Shown: in pieces, positions 1 to 7,300 of the stretch
How positions within the stretch are numbered: the first letter of the stretch is position 1
How the letters are laid out: every line of letters begins with the position of its first letter
Program-made: the position numbers and the translations under genes
The notes under the pieces: generated by a model
Seen by the model: only the letters and a program-made list of their open reading frames with translations
Told to the model about the DNA's origin: nothing
Database searches by the model: none
Origin: CAVUOA01 sp963742955
GTDB taxonomy: Bacteria; Bacteroidota; Ignavibacteria; Tepidaquicellales; OLB5
Assembly: GCA_963742955.1 (NCBI GenBank)
Contig: CAVUOA010000010.1
Coordinates: forward strand, 1-9,811
Direction: 5' to 3'
DNA: 9,811 nt

Positions 1-29
1 AAAAAAGGATAGTACTAAGTATGTTGTAT

Positions 30-72
30 GTCCTTCGACTCCGCTCCCGCCTGACGGACGGGCAGGCAGGAC
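30..72. repeat. GC-rich intergenic inverted repeat
   Basis: This short GC-rich block stands out in very AT-rich surroundings. The outer arms GTCC (30-33) and GGAC (69-72) are complementary. Inside, CCCG (46-49) can pair with CGGG (59-62), or GCCTG (49-53) with CAGGC (63-67), and CAGG is repeated in tandem at 63-70. The TTCGACTCCGCTC portion resembles dispersed intergenic repeats that I recall from FCB-group genomes; that comparison is from memory. It could be a mobile palindromic repeat or a terminator of a gene lying to the left, but there is no T-run on either side. Confidence 0.4.
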
Positions 73-110
73 TTATGTTTATTTGTAGATTTTGTTTCAT
101 GGTCATTGCG

Positions 111-227
111 TTATTTCTCCCAAATTAACCCATAATATTCATCATAACAATTAAAAAGCGAGTGGGGTGCAGCAATATTGCGGTATCCGGCAGCAGTTAA
201 ATGGTATTTATAAACAAAAAAATCCAT
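111..227 (-). CDS. Possible 38-residue ORF, unrecognised
   Basis: An ATG-initiated frame of 38 codons ends at a TAA and has an in-frame stop two codons upstream of the ATG, so it is not simply the open end of a longer frame. The composition is aromatic-rich (FFVYKYH, CYDEYYGLIW) and looks somewhat protein-like. Its ending (NCYDEYY...WEK) loosely recalls the ending of the next upstream gene (CNDFFIDF...MER), so it could be a remnant of a third copy of that membrane family. There is no clear ribosome binding site. The rest of the first 373 bases holds only the GC-rich repeat at 30-72 and AT-rich sequence in which I recognise nothing. Confidence 0.2.
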   Translation of the reverse strand: MDFFVYKYHLTAAGYRNIAAPHSLFNCYDEYYGLIWEK

Positions 228-373
228 TTCAGCTTAAATTTATCTTTCTTCTTCAGCTCCGCACTGAAGAATATATTTAGCTGACAATGGAAATTTGTCT
301 CAACATTTCAAATATAATATATATGTTGTCGATTTGCAATGAAATATTAATCCGAACAATTTACGCATTCCGT

Positions 374-676
374 TTACCTCTCCATAAATTCATAAAAATC
401 AATAAAAAAATCATTGCAGGGAAAAAATAACCACGGAGGCAAATTATGAGCGAAAAAAGCCGAATGCAGGAAGCAAATCAAATAGCTGGAAAATGCCAGA
501 AAACCAAGTATATAAGCATGTTTAGTCTTACGATTTATAATAAGATAACCAAAAATAAGAAATACCGCCGGTCCTATAATGCAAAACAGGAATACATTAG
601 TAGTAAAATATGATATTCCAAACTCATTTCCTAAATATGTAAGAATATTGATACAATATTTGAAAATTTGATTCAT
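374..676 (-). CDS. Small polytopic membrane protein, paralog of the 68-residue protein
   Basis: This is a 100-residue, strongly hydrophobic protein with about three predicted membrane segments: roughly residues 5-22, 27-47 and 55-76. A short aromatic tail ends in FYEFMER. I do not recognise a characterised family. Residues 8-36 align without gaps to residues 12-40 of the protein at 1254-1460, sharing LGN, G, Y, NV, FC and P at identical spacing (14 of 29 positions identical). It also carries an extra third hydrophobic segment. The gene starts 32 bases after the 159-residue anchored protein on the same strand, so co-transcription is plausible. No Shine-Dalgarno sequence is visible. The role is unknown; an immunity or stress-type membrane protein is conceivable, but nothing in the sequence shows it. 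Confidence 0.6.
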   Translation of the reverse strand: MNQIFKYCINILTYLGNEFGISYFTTNVFLFCIIGPAVFLIFGYLIINRKTKHAYILGFLAFSSYLICFLHSAFFAHNLPPWLFFPCNDFFIDFYEFMER

Positions 677-708
677 TTACATTAATGCTGGCATACTTTT
701 GAATACCA

Positions 709-1188
709 CTAATTTTGTTCAATGTACAGATAAACATAGCCAGTTGATTCTATGTAATCAGCTTGCATACAGTAGTCCATCTTATTCCCGGTTGCGTATA
801 GAAATACTGTAGACGGAGGGTTCCACCACGGGATTTCAGGATTTCTATTTGGTATCCAACTTCTGTTTATTGGAGAAGCCCATTCGAGACTTAAATCTTC
901 TGCAAATTCGAGAAATTCTTCTTTATTAATTTTAGCTTTTAAATAATATCTGTACTCTTCATCAGGCGGGGGCTGCAAATAATAAGTTTTCTCATGAATA
1001 TCAGTTGCCGAACCTGGTAAGTTATGAGATAAGGAAATCTCTCTGGGTGCTTCCAAAACAGGTTTTAACACAAGGTAAATCGTGTATCCTATGTAACCTC
1101 TGAACATATACGCAATAAAAACAAGCATAGCAAAAATAAAAATCGCCATCAAAAACCACTTTTTTTTATGTGACTGTGTATTTTTCAT
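709..1188 (-). CDS. Membrane-anchored orphan protein with PWWNPP motif
   Basis: This 159-residue protein has a basic N-terminus (KNTQSHKKK) followed by one hydrophobic segment at about residues 11-30. The remaining ~125 residues would lie outside the cytoplasmic membrane. There is no lipobox cysteine and no clear signal-peptidase site, so it is probably an uncleaved anchor. The soluble part has a helical KINKEEFLEFAEDL stretch at about 87-100, a tryptophan/proline-rich patch PEIPWWNPPS at about 117-126, and a strand-like end YVYLYIEQN. I cannot assign a function. It lies between two paralogous small membrane proteins on the same strand, 65 and 32 bases from them. Small anchored orphans like this often occur as accessory cargo; a role as an immunity protein is only speculation. 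Confidence 0.6.
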   Translation of the reverse strand: MKNTQSHKKKWFLMAIFIFAMLVFIAYMFRGYIGYTIYLVLKPVLEAPREISLSHNLPGSATDIHEKTYYLQPPPDEEYRYYLKAKINKEEFLEFAEDLSLEWASPINRSWIPNRNPEIPWWNPPSTVFLYATGNKMDYCMQADYIESTGYVYLYIEQN

Positions 1189-1253
1189 TTTTTCAAAAAA
1201 TTTTATGTTTGAAAATTTTAATTTTCTCAGAACGGACTGTGAGCCAACAAATT

Positions 1254-1460
1254 CTATGTAGCGGACTTATAATCTGTTCTTAATTCTCTAATCACTTTCC
1301 TTTGTTTAAATACCAGCCAAATAAGCCACACAGTAAATATCGGCCAGATAACACAGAAAATCAAAACATTTATTCCCATATAACCGAGTCCCGTTAAATT
1401 ACCAAGCCATAACAGGATAGTAACACAGGCACCGAATATGTAATAAATTAATTGTTCCAT
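1254..1460 (-). CDS. Small two-segment membrane protein with repeat-derived tail
   Basis: This 68-residue protein has two hydrophobic segments (about residues 4-20 and 27-51) and then a basic tail, KQRKVIRELRTDYKSAT. Residues 12-40 align without gaps to residues 8-36 of the 100-residue protein at 374-676, with LGN, G, Y, NV, FC and P at identical spacing, so the two are diverged copies of one family. The last eight residues are encoded by a degenerate palindromic sequence at about 1256-1280, suggesting that a dispersed repeat has replaced the original ending. It starts 35 bases after the DUF932 gene on the same strand. I do not recognise the family and cannot give a function. The basic tail after the last membrane segment predicts a cytoplasmic C-terminus. 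Confidence 0.55.
   Translation of the reverse strand: MEQLIYYIFGACVTILLWLGNLTGLGYMGINVLIFCVIWPIFTVWLIWLVFKQRKVIRELRTDYKSAT
1256..1281. repeat. Degenerate palindromic repeat at gene 3' end
   Basis: On the plus strand, GCGGA (1261-1265) is followed seven bases later by TCTGT, an imperfect inverted match (the CGGA/TCTG core differs at one base) around a TTATAA centre. It resembles the AACGGATTATAAATCCG-type palindromes that I recall as dispersed repeats in FCB genomes. A related half-site, AACGGACT, lies just downstream at about 1230-1237. The repeat overlaps the last codons of the small membrane protein and supplies its RTDYKSAT ending. The symmetry is weak, so the call rests mainly on resemblance. 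Confidence 0.3.
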
Positions 1461-1495
1461 TGTTTTATAGATAATTTAATTTAAAAATATGCTTA

Positions 1496-2446
1496 TTAAT
1501 TACGTAATAGTTTTAAATAGTCTTCTAAATAAGATTCATAATCAAATCCACCGGTTCTTAGTAAGTCTGAAATTTCCGAAAGCCACATTCCTGCTCTCTT
1601 TTGCCTGCTGTTAACTCTCGTTACATATAAGTTTTCGTTTTCAAATCCGAATGTTGCTGCCTCCGTAACAGCATTGTATAAAGCATAATAATTGTCTCCA
1701 ATCCGTTCTAAGTATTTGAACATCATACTTTCAAAGAATGCCTTTGTCTTCTTTAAGTTTTCTAATTTTACTGTTTTATTCTTCTCACTCATATCATCCA
1801 AGTCAAAATTGATACCTAACGCTTTACAAAACATAGGAAACGAGTATTCTTTGGGTATTGCGTGAGTCAATATTAAATCAATATCACTCTTGAACTTGTT
1901 TAATAGCACTTCAAACCCATCCTTGTGAACTTCAAAATTTATTTCCCTTTTAAAATCCTTTGTATGGCTGAATTTGAATTTTATTGACTCCTCACCGAAA
2001 ATTACACCGTTCTTGCAAATTGACCTGCAGAAGCCAACATTAAAAGATAACCTAAACATAGCGTTGTAGCTGTTGGTTACTCTAACAAATAGCTTATACT
2101 CATCTATAGTTTGAAATTTGAACTCGCTTTTATCAGCGAACAGGTCAATATGGCAAAAGCTCAAAGACTTCGGAGCTATAACATTGAATAAGTCAATTTT
2201 GCTGTTTGTTTCCATTCCAAAGAGTGTTTGCTTACATTTCCTGCCGTATTCATATGCTTGTTCATTGGTAATTAACTCATAATCACTTGATACAACCGAT
2301 AGTGGATTACTGGAAATCGAATTAATCAACGCAGTCTTGCCTGGAATTTGAATGTATCTATCCGGTTCTCCCTTTAGAGTGGTGAATACATGAGCTCGTT
2401 CAATCGGGAAAGTAATATCATTTAAAGTCAACTGGGATTTTTCCAT
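1496..2446 (-). CDS. DUF932 phage/plasmid-type protein
   Basis: This 316-residue soluble protein has no signal peptide or membrane segment. The central block fits the DUF932 (phage/plasmid-like) family: N125-S-Y opens a strand-rich stretch, followed by FNVGFCR (135-141) and SICKNGVIFG (142-151), matching the family's NSYDGS...GFxRxVCxNG pattern. The N-terminal part, with its conserved 'tyr-x-leu-ile-thr-asn' (YELITNEQ, 56-63), is also typical of the family. DUF932 genes are found mainly on plasmids, phages and integrated elements, and their biochemical role is not established. Here the gene directly follows the integrase remnant, 78 bases away on the same strand, which supports accessory origin. 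The frame is fully intact. A purine-rich AAAGGGG lies 12 or so bases before the ATG. Confidence 0.8.
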   Translation of the reverse strand: MEKSQLTLNDITFPIERAHVFTTLKGEPDRYIQIPGKTALINSISSNPLSVVSSDYELITNEQAYEYGRKCKQTLFGMETNSKIDLFNVIAPKSLSFCHIDLFADKSEFKFQTIDEYKLFVRVTNSYNAMFRLSFNVGFCRSICKNGVIFGEESIKFKFSHTKDFKREINFEVHKDGFEVLLNKFKSDIDLILTHAIPKEYSFPMFCKALGINFDLDDMSEKNKTVKLENLKKTKAFFESMMFKYLERIGDNYYALYNAVTEAATFGFENENLYVTRVNSRQKRAGMWLSEISDLLRTGGFDYESYLEDYLKLLRN

Positions 2447-2524
2447 TTCTCTAAGCCCCTTTCTTTAAATTTTACAATAGTAATTTATCTAATTTTTAAC
2501 GAAACTAAGTATCAAGACATGATA

Positions 2525-2761
2525 TTAATATGCTACTTTTACTAAATTTACCGCCTCCCTCAAATCCTCTGTTTCAATGTGGATATATCCCATAGTCGTA
2601 TTTAAATCACTATGTCCTGCAAGCTGTTTTGCATAGTTAATATTAACTCCATTCTTGATAAGATTAGTTATAAACGTATGTCTGAGGCAATGGAAGTGAT
2701 ATTTTTCAGGCAATCTGGCTTGTCTAAGGTATTTCTTAAATTTTTTGAAACATAGTCCCAT
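2525..2761 (-). CDS. Integrase C-terminal part (HxxR, H, Tyr)
   Basis: This is the catalytic end of the same integrase: 78 codons open from an internal ATG. The motif H24-C-L-R27 (HCLRHTF), then H50 (LAGHSD) and nucleophile Y59 (TMGYIH), is the complete second half of the tyrosine recombinase active site. True homology begins at about residue 7 (KFKKYL); the first residues are an out-of-frame reading of DNA whose correct frame gives LNGTMFQK. The ATG is therefore probably not a natural start, and the segment is the tail of a broken gene and not an independent small protein. Confidence 0.65.
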   Translation of the reverse strand: MGLCFKKFKKYLRQARLPEKYHFHCLRHTFITNLIKNGVNINYAKQLAGHSDLNTTMGYIHIETEDLREAVNLVKVAY

Positions 2762-2887
2762 TAAGTTTGATTCCCTTTGGATTAGTAAATAGGTATCTTT
2801 CAGGTGCTGATAGTTCTATAACGTTTCCTGAGTGGCTTAGAATCGATTTTACGAAGTTCTTTTAGGTGTTCCGAGATTGGTATGTAC

Positions 2888-3574
2888 CTAATCTCTACCT
2901 GTCTTTATTTTGAAGTCGGGCTTGTTGCTGATAGTTAATATCAATTCGCGGAAGTCTATATCTCTTACCTGAATGTTGAGTATTTCATTTAACCTACATC
3001 CGGTGAAGAGGGAAAACAATATCAAATTCTTGAAATAATCATCTTCAACAGTATCAAGTATCCTTTTTACCTCAACGTCATTAAAACTCAGCTTTTCCTT
3101 TTGCGGGATTGAGAACTGCTTTACATAATTGGTTGGATTACTATCCAAATACCCCATTCTAACAGCGTAATTAAACATTGCTCTAATTGTCCGAATTTCA
3201 ATGTTGGCAGTGGTTTTGCTGACCTTTAGAATCCTGATATTCTTGTAAGTTTCAAAGTCCTTAGTGATGTAGAGGTGTATTTCTCTATCACCAAGTGTTT
3301 CAATCAGCTTTTTTGAAATTCGGATATATATTTCAAGTGTTTTCGGAGTAAAATTTGACTCGGCATACTCCAAAATCTCATTTTTAAGGCGCGAAAAGAA
3401 CATTTTAGCTTGTCTGGATTGTGGTTTCTTGCTTTTTGAGTTCTCCGATTCCAATAGAAACCTCTCAGCCTCTCTTCTGGTCTTTTTCCCAGTGGAGATT
3501 TTTGTCCTTTTGCCGTTAGAGGGGTTAGTGAAATAGAGGTCGTAGATACCCTTATATCCTTTTGAAATGAACAT
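2888..3574 (-). CDS. Integrase N-terminal part (arm, core-binding, first catalytic arginine)
   Basis: This is a 228-residue open part of the integrase. Residues 1-45 (GIYDLYFTNPSNGKRTKIST and on) form the arm-type DNA-binding domain seen in FCB-group tRNA integrases. Residues about 57-150 form the SAM-like core-binding domain. The catalytic domain begins at about 160 and includes the first catalytic arginine, R194, in LFTGCRLNEIL. It stops at KTGRD, just where the family continues with RYIPIS, which is found one base out of frame. The ATG is preceded by AAAGGAAA at a good distance, so the start is well supported. If translated, it would bind DNA but could not cut it, as the HxxR and tyrosine are missing. 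Confidence 0.7.
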   Translation of the reverse strand: MFISKGYKGIYDLYFTNPSNGKRTKISTGKKTRREAERFLLESENSKSKKPQSRQAKMFFSRLKNEILEYAESNFTPKTLEIYIRISKKLIETLGDREIHLYITKDFETYKNIRILKVSKTTANIEIRTIRAMFNYAVRMGYLDSNPTNYVKQFSIPQKEKLSFNDVEVKRILDTVEDDYFKNLILFSLFTGCRLNEILNIQVRDIDFRELILTISNKPDFKIKTGRD

Positions 3575-3621
3575 TAGATTTTCCTTTCTAATGCCGTTAT
3601 CTTTGTTATGTTGGAAAAGCC

Positions 3622-3645
3622 TTAGTCACTAAATTAGTCACTAAA
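3622..3645. repeat. Two tandem 12-bp repeats, each an 11-bp palindrome
   Basis: TTAGTCACTAAA occurs twice back to back with no mismatch. Each copy contains TTAGT-C-ACTAA, a perfect palindrome around a central C. The pair lies in the 108-base gap between the integrase start codon and the tRNA 3' end, where integrase arm-type sites or excision-factor operators are normally found. The 12-bp period puts both copies on nearly the same face of the helix. Its role as a binding site is inferred from position and symmetry. Confidence 0.6.
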
Positions 3646-3682
3646 ACCAATTGGGAAGGCGAAAAATTGTGGTTATTTTCGT

Positions 3683-3706
3683 CGGGATGGCAGGATTCGA
3701 ACCTGC
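3683..3706 (-). other. Probable attachment site in the tRNA-Pro 3' end
   Basis: The T-arm plus the 3' acceptor strand of tRNA-Pro is the common target of tyrosine integrases. The integrase lies immediately past the tRNA 3' end, its start 108 bases away. I found no second copy of this segment elsewhere in the window, so the other end of the element would lie left of position 1 or has been lost. The exact crossover cannot be set from one end. Confidence 0.35.
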
Positions 3707-3756
3707 GACCTCCTGCTCCCAAAGCAGGCGCGATAACCGGACTACGCTACATCCCG
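3683..3756 (-). tRNA. tRNA-Pro (anticodon TGG)
   Basis: This is a complete 74-base cloverleaf. The 7-bp acceptor stem CGGGATG/CATCCCG pairs perfectly. The anticodon stem CCTGC/GCAGG encloses the loop TTTGGGA, giving anticodon TGG, which reads CCA and, by wobble, other proline codons. The T-arm GCAGG-TTCGAAT-CCTGC is canonical. The D-arm (GCGTAGTCCGGTTATCGC) carries the usual AGTCCGGTT loop. The 3' CCA is not encoded. The acceptor stem is followed by the integrated element's integrase, and the 3' half was presumably regenerated on integration, so the gene stays functional. Confidence 0.97.
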
Positions 3757-3838
3757 AAAAAACTCAGATTGCAAATATCATAATATTACTCCTAAATTAC
3801 AATTCCAAATATTTTTAATCTTACTAACGATATAAGAG

Positions 3839-4234
3839 TTATTTTGTTAGCAAAATACTTGCATTACCTTTGTAATTCGTCAATGTAATTACTGCTTCAG
3901 TTGGAATACCTGTAAAAATTCTCTCGGAACTCGAATAATTTGAACCAAGGTCTTTTGAAATTATTGTAGTAGTATCATGCATCACCTTGAAAAATCCGCT
4001 TCCTGCTCCATATCGGCTGACAGAAATCGAAAAATTTACTGTATCTGCTGAAAAAGCAAGCTGAACCGTATCATTGTAGGTGTGGTTTGTTGTTGAGATG
4101 CTGACAGCAAGTGTATCATTTACTGACCTTACGCTAACACTGTTAGTTTCAGCAGTAGTTGTTGAGGTGTTGTCAGAACATCCGGTCATTAAGGCAATAC
4201 ATAGAAATAAAGCTGCAGTCAGATTGGTTTTCAT
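3839..4234 (-). CDS. Small exported lipoprotein, function unknown
   Basis: This 131-residue protein has a type II signal peptide: K2, a hydrophobic stretch from about residue 4 to 15, and the lipobox LMTGC with the lipidated cysteine at C19. The mature part starts with a Ser/Thr/Asn-rich linker (SDNTSTTTAETNS). It continues as alternating polar and hydrophobic strands (TLAVSIS, VQLAFSA, FSISVSRYG, AVITLTN), suggesting a small beta-sandwich on the outer membrane or periplasmic face. I do not recognise the family. I chose the ATG at 4234; the frame is open ten codons further to a TTG, but that would put a long charged extension before the signal peptide. It lies 116 bases after the efflux pump on the same strand and is probably a separate unit. 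No catalytic motif is visible. Confidence 0.75.
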   Translation of the reverse strand: MKTNLTAALFLCIALMTGCSDNTSTTTAETNSVSVRSVNDTLAVSISTTNHTYNDTVQLAFSADTVNFSISVSRYGAGSGFFKVMHDTTTIISKDLGSNYSSSERIFTGIPTEAVITLTNYKGNASILLTK

Positions 4235-4350
4235 TTTTGATAATTTATTTTTGAATCTATTCAAATTTAATTAAATTTGGTCAATATTCAATGAAATAAA
4301 TATTCCGACAAAAAATATTGGGATTTTGAGGTCTAAAAAGGTATTAAATC

Positions 4351-7300
4351 TTATTCCAATTCGGGGGCTGCTGCGGCTCGCTTGAATCTTTTTTCAAAAA
4401 CGGTGTACAAAGCAGGTACAAATATCAGTGTAAGGAAAGTTGACATGGTTAATCCCCCAATAACGGATATTGCAAGAGGCGCTTGTGAGGCTTCCCCGCC
4501 TATACCTATTGCCATTGGGATTAAACCGAGCACAGTAGCAAATGTTGTCATAAAAATCGGACGTAAACGAGTTTTTGCTCCGCGCAGAACCGCGTCATAA
4601 AGCTCTACTCCGCTTTTTCGCAGACGGTTAGTATAATCAACCAGCAAGATTCCGTTAGATACAACAATCCCTACCATAACAATTACACCTTCAAATGAAG
4701 TCACTGAAAGTGTTGTATTTGTCAGGAACAGCATCCAAACAACTCCTACCATTCCAAGAGGAACGGAGAACATTATAACAAACGGGTCAACCAATGATTG
4801 AAACTGTGATGCCATAACCATGTATACTAGAATTATGGCAAGCCCGAATGCAAGCATCAATGCGCTGAATGTTTTATTCTGCTGTTCTATATTTCCGCTC
4901 ATCTGTATTTCAAAACCGGAAGGCGCTTTAACCTGATTTATCTTTTGTTGTATTTCTTCAGATACACTTCCGAGGTCTCTGCCGCTGACATTTGCGGTAA
5001 CCTCAACCATTCTTTGCTGGAATTTTCTGTCTATTTGGACTGGTGATTTAGATAATTCAACATCAGCAATATTTCCTATTTGTACCAGCTTTCCTTGTGA
5101 ACCCATGACTGTTAAGCGCTTCACATCATCAACTTTGTTCCGGTAGTCTTCAGACATTCTTACAAGAATATTATACTGATTTCCTGTTTTCGGGTCACTG
5201 TAAAGTGAAGCAACCGAGCCGGCTATGCCGGCTGCAACAGTATTAGCTACCTGCTGCACACTCACGCCCAATGCACCAGCTTTAACTCTATCAACAACCA
5301 CTTTGAGCTCCGGCAGGTTCAAATCTCTGCTAATGCTGACATCTGTTGTACCCTGAACCGATTTAACTATATCGAAAACTTCATGCGAGAGCCTGTCGGA
5401 TGTTTCAAAATCATATCCAAGTATTACAACATCAACCGGCGCGCTTGAGCCGAAATTCATTAAAAATTTAAGAAAACCTCCTGAATTTACATAAAGTTGT
5501 CCTCCAGGCAATGACATTAGTTTTGGTCTCAATGCTTTTATAATATCAAAAACCGACCTTTCTCGCTCTTCCGGAGGAACAAGTGAAACAGAAATATTTG
5601 CGCTATGGCTTCCTGAATTTCTGCCGAACAAGCTTCCGCTTCTTGCACTCGGAACGCCAATATCCGAAACTATTGTTTTTGCTTCAGGCGCATTTTGCTG
5701 TATAATTTTTTCAACGTTTTGAACAAACTTCTCGGTTTCCTCTATCCTAGTCCCAACAGGGAGTTTTACTGACACAGAAAACTGGCTTTCATCCGATTCC
5801 GGAAAAAACTCTGTTCCGATAAATTTAAATAATCCGAAAGAAAGAATTGAAAATCCAATTACCCCGAAAATAACAAGCTTTTTATGACGCAAGCTTGTTT
5901 TTAAAGAATTCTCGTAAAAATTGTCTATTGAGTCCAGAAGATTTTTTGACCAGATGTGAAGTTTATCAGAAAGTTTTTTGGATTCGGGATTCGGCTCTCT
6001 TTCCGCTTTAAGAGCTTTAAAACAAAGCAGAGGGGTAACAGTTCTTGATACAAAAAATGACGCAAACAATGCAACAGAAATTGTTAATACCAAAGGAACA
6101 AATAATAACTTTGCAATCCCCTCAAGAAATACGACGGGCAGAAAAACAATAACAGTTGTTAACGTAGAAATAAAGATAGGCGATGCTACTTCCTGTGCCG
6201 CATCCAGGGTTGCCTGAATTTTACTTACTCCCTGTTTACCCATTAATGAATAATGACGGGAGATGTTTTCAAGCTCTACAATCGAATCATCAACCAGCCT
6301 TCCAACCCCCAGAGCAAGCCCCCCCAGAGTCATAATATTAAGTGATGTACCGCTGAACCTGAAAAAAATAAATGTTCCAAGAATTGATAGAGGGATGGCA
6401 ATGAAAATTATCATTGTACTTCTGAGATTCCTGAGGAAAATGATTATAACTATAGTAGCCAAAATAGCACCAAGCGCACCTTCGCGAATCAGCCCGCTTA
6501 TCGAATCCCTGATATAACTGCTTTGGTCAAACGCAGTCGAAGTCTTGACATTAGCCGGAACATCTCTTAAATGTTTAAGTCCTTCAAGAACTGCATCAAC
6601 AACATCTACAGTATTTGCACCTGGAGTTTTTTGTACTCTTAATATAACTCCGTGTTTTCCGTTATTTCTTATCACCTCGGTCTGCTCTTGATATGAATCC
6701 TCTACCCTGGCCACATCTCGTACTTTCACAGATACACCATTATCCTGCTTAATTACTATATCGCCTATAGGCTGCACAAGATTAAATTGGCTTTCAGTTC
6801 TAAGCGAATAATCAAAAACACCCGATTTCAGCTCACCTGAAGGCAATATCAAATTCGATGCCTGTACAGCGTTTATTACCGATTGAATAGGAATACCGGC
6901 AGCCTCTACTCTGTTCCTGTCAAGTGTTATGTGAATCTCTCTTATTCTTCCTCCTACAACCTGAGCAAAGGCAACACCCGGCAAGTGTTCCAGCTGAGGC
7001 TCAATTGTATTGTAAGCAAGGTCATACAAGTCGCGCTCATCCATATCGCTGCTGAGAGCAATTGTAATAATCGGAACGTTTGTAATATCAAACCTAAGAG
7101 CAAGAGGCTGAGAGACGCCGCTCGGCAGAAGATTTAAAACCCTGTTGATTTTCTGAATAACATCAATCAGCCCTACATCAGTATTTGCATCCCAGTTAAA
7201 ATAAATCCTGACCTGCGAAATACCTTCCCTGGTTGAAGACTGTATGTAATTTACGTCATTTGTTGAACTGACTGCTCTTTCAATCGGAACAGTTACACTC

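Larger units (their letters stand above)
2525..3574 (-). pseudogene. Tyrosine integrase, broken by three frameshifts
   Basis: Read as one gene, this encodes a tyrosine recombinase of about 348 residues, the usual length for an element integrase. From N to C it has an arm-type DNA-binding domain, a helical core-binding domain and a catalytic domain. The frame is lost three times: at the TTAG near 2888-2891 (an extra T), within about 2845-2860, and in a run of six A at 2741-2746 (an extra A). Between the shifts, homologous sequence is readable in the other frames: RYIPISEHLKEL at about 2850-2887, then SGNVIELSAPERYLFTNPKG at about 2775-2835. All shifts go the same way (+1), so their sum restores the starting frame. 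The catalytic residues R, HxxR, H and Y are all still encoded. It lies just downstream of tRNA-Pro, its probable insertion target. Sequencing error in the reads is an alternative explanation. Confidence 0.85.

Noticed and set aside
2741..2746. Programmed frameshifting at the run of six A in the integrase
   Set aside because: Two other shifts without slippery sequence are also required to read the gene, so decay or sequence error is the simpler explanation.
4235..4264. Upstream TTG start for the lipoprotein
   Set aside because: It would add ten residues with a charged stretch before the signal peptide; the ATG at 4234 gives a standard lipoprotein signal.
4080..4274. Plus-strand ORF over the small lipoprotein
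   Set aside because: It is the antisense of a gene with a clear lipobox and strand pattern, has no ribosome site, and its product shows no recognisable feature.
4282..4320. CAATATT/AATATTG inverted repeat after the pump gene as a terminator
   Set aside because: The arms are only seven AT-rich bases with a 25-base loop and no adjoining T-run, expected by chance in such AT-rich DNA.
5978..6517. Plus-strand ORFs inside the RND pump gene
   Set aside because: They lie opposite a full-length conserved transporter; their open frames follow from the codon use of the real gene.
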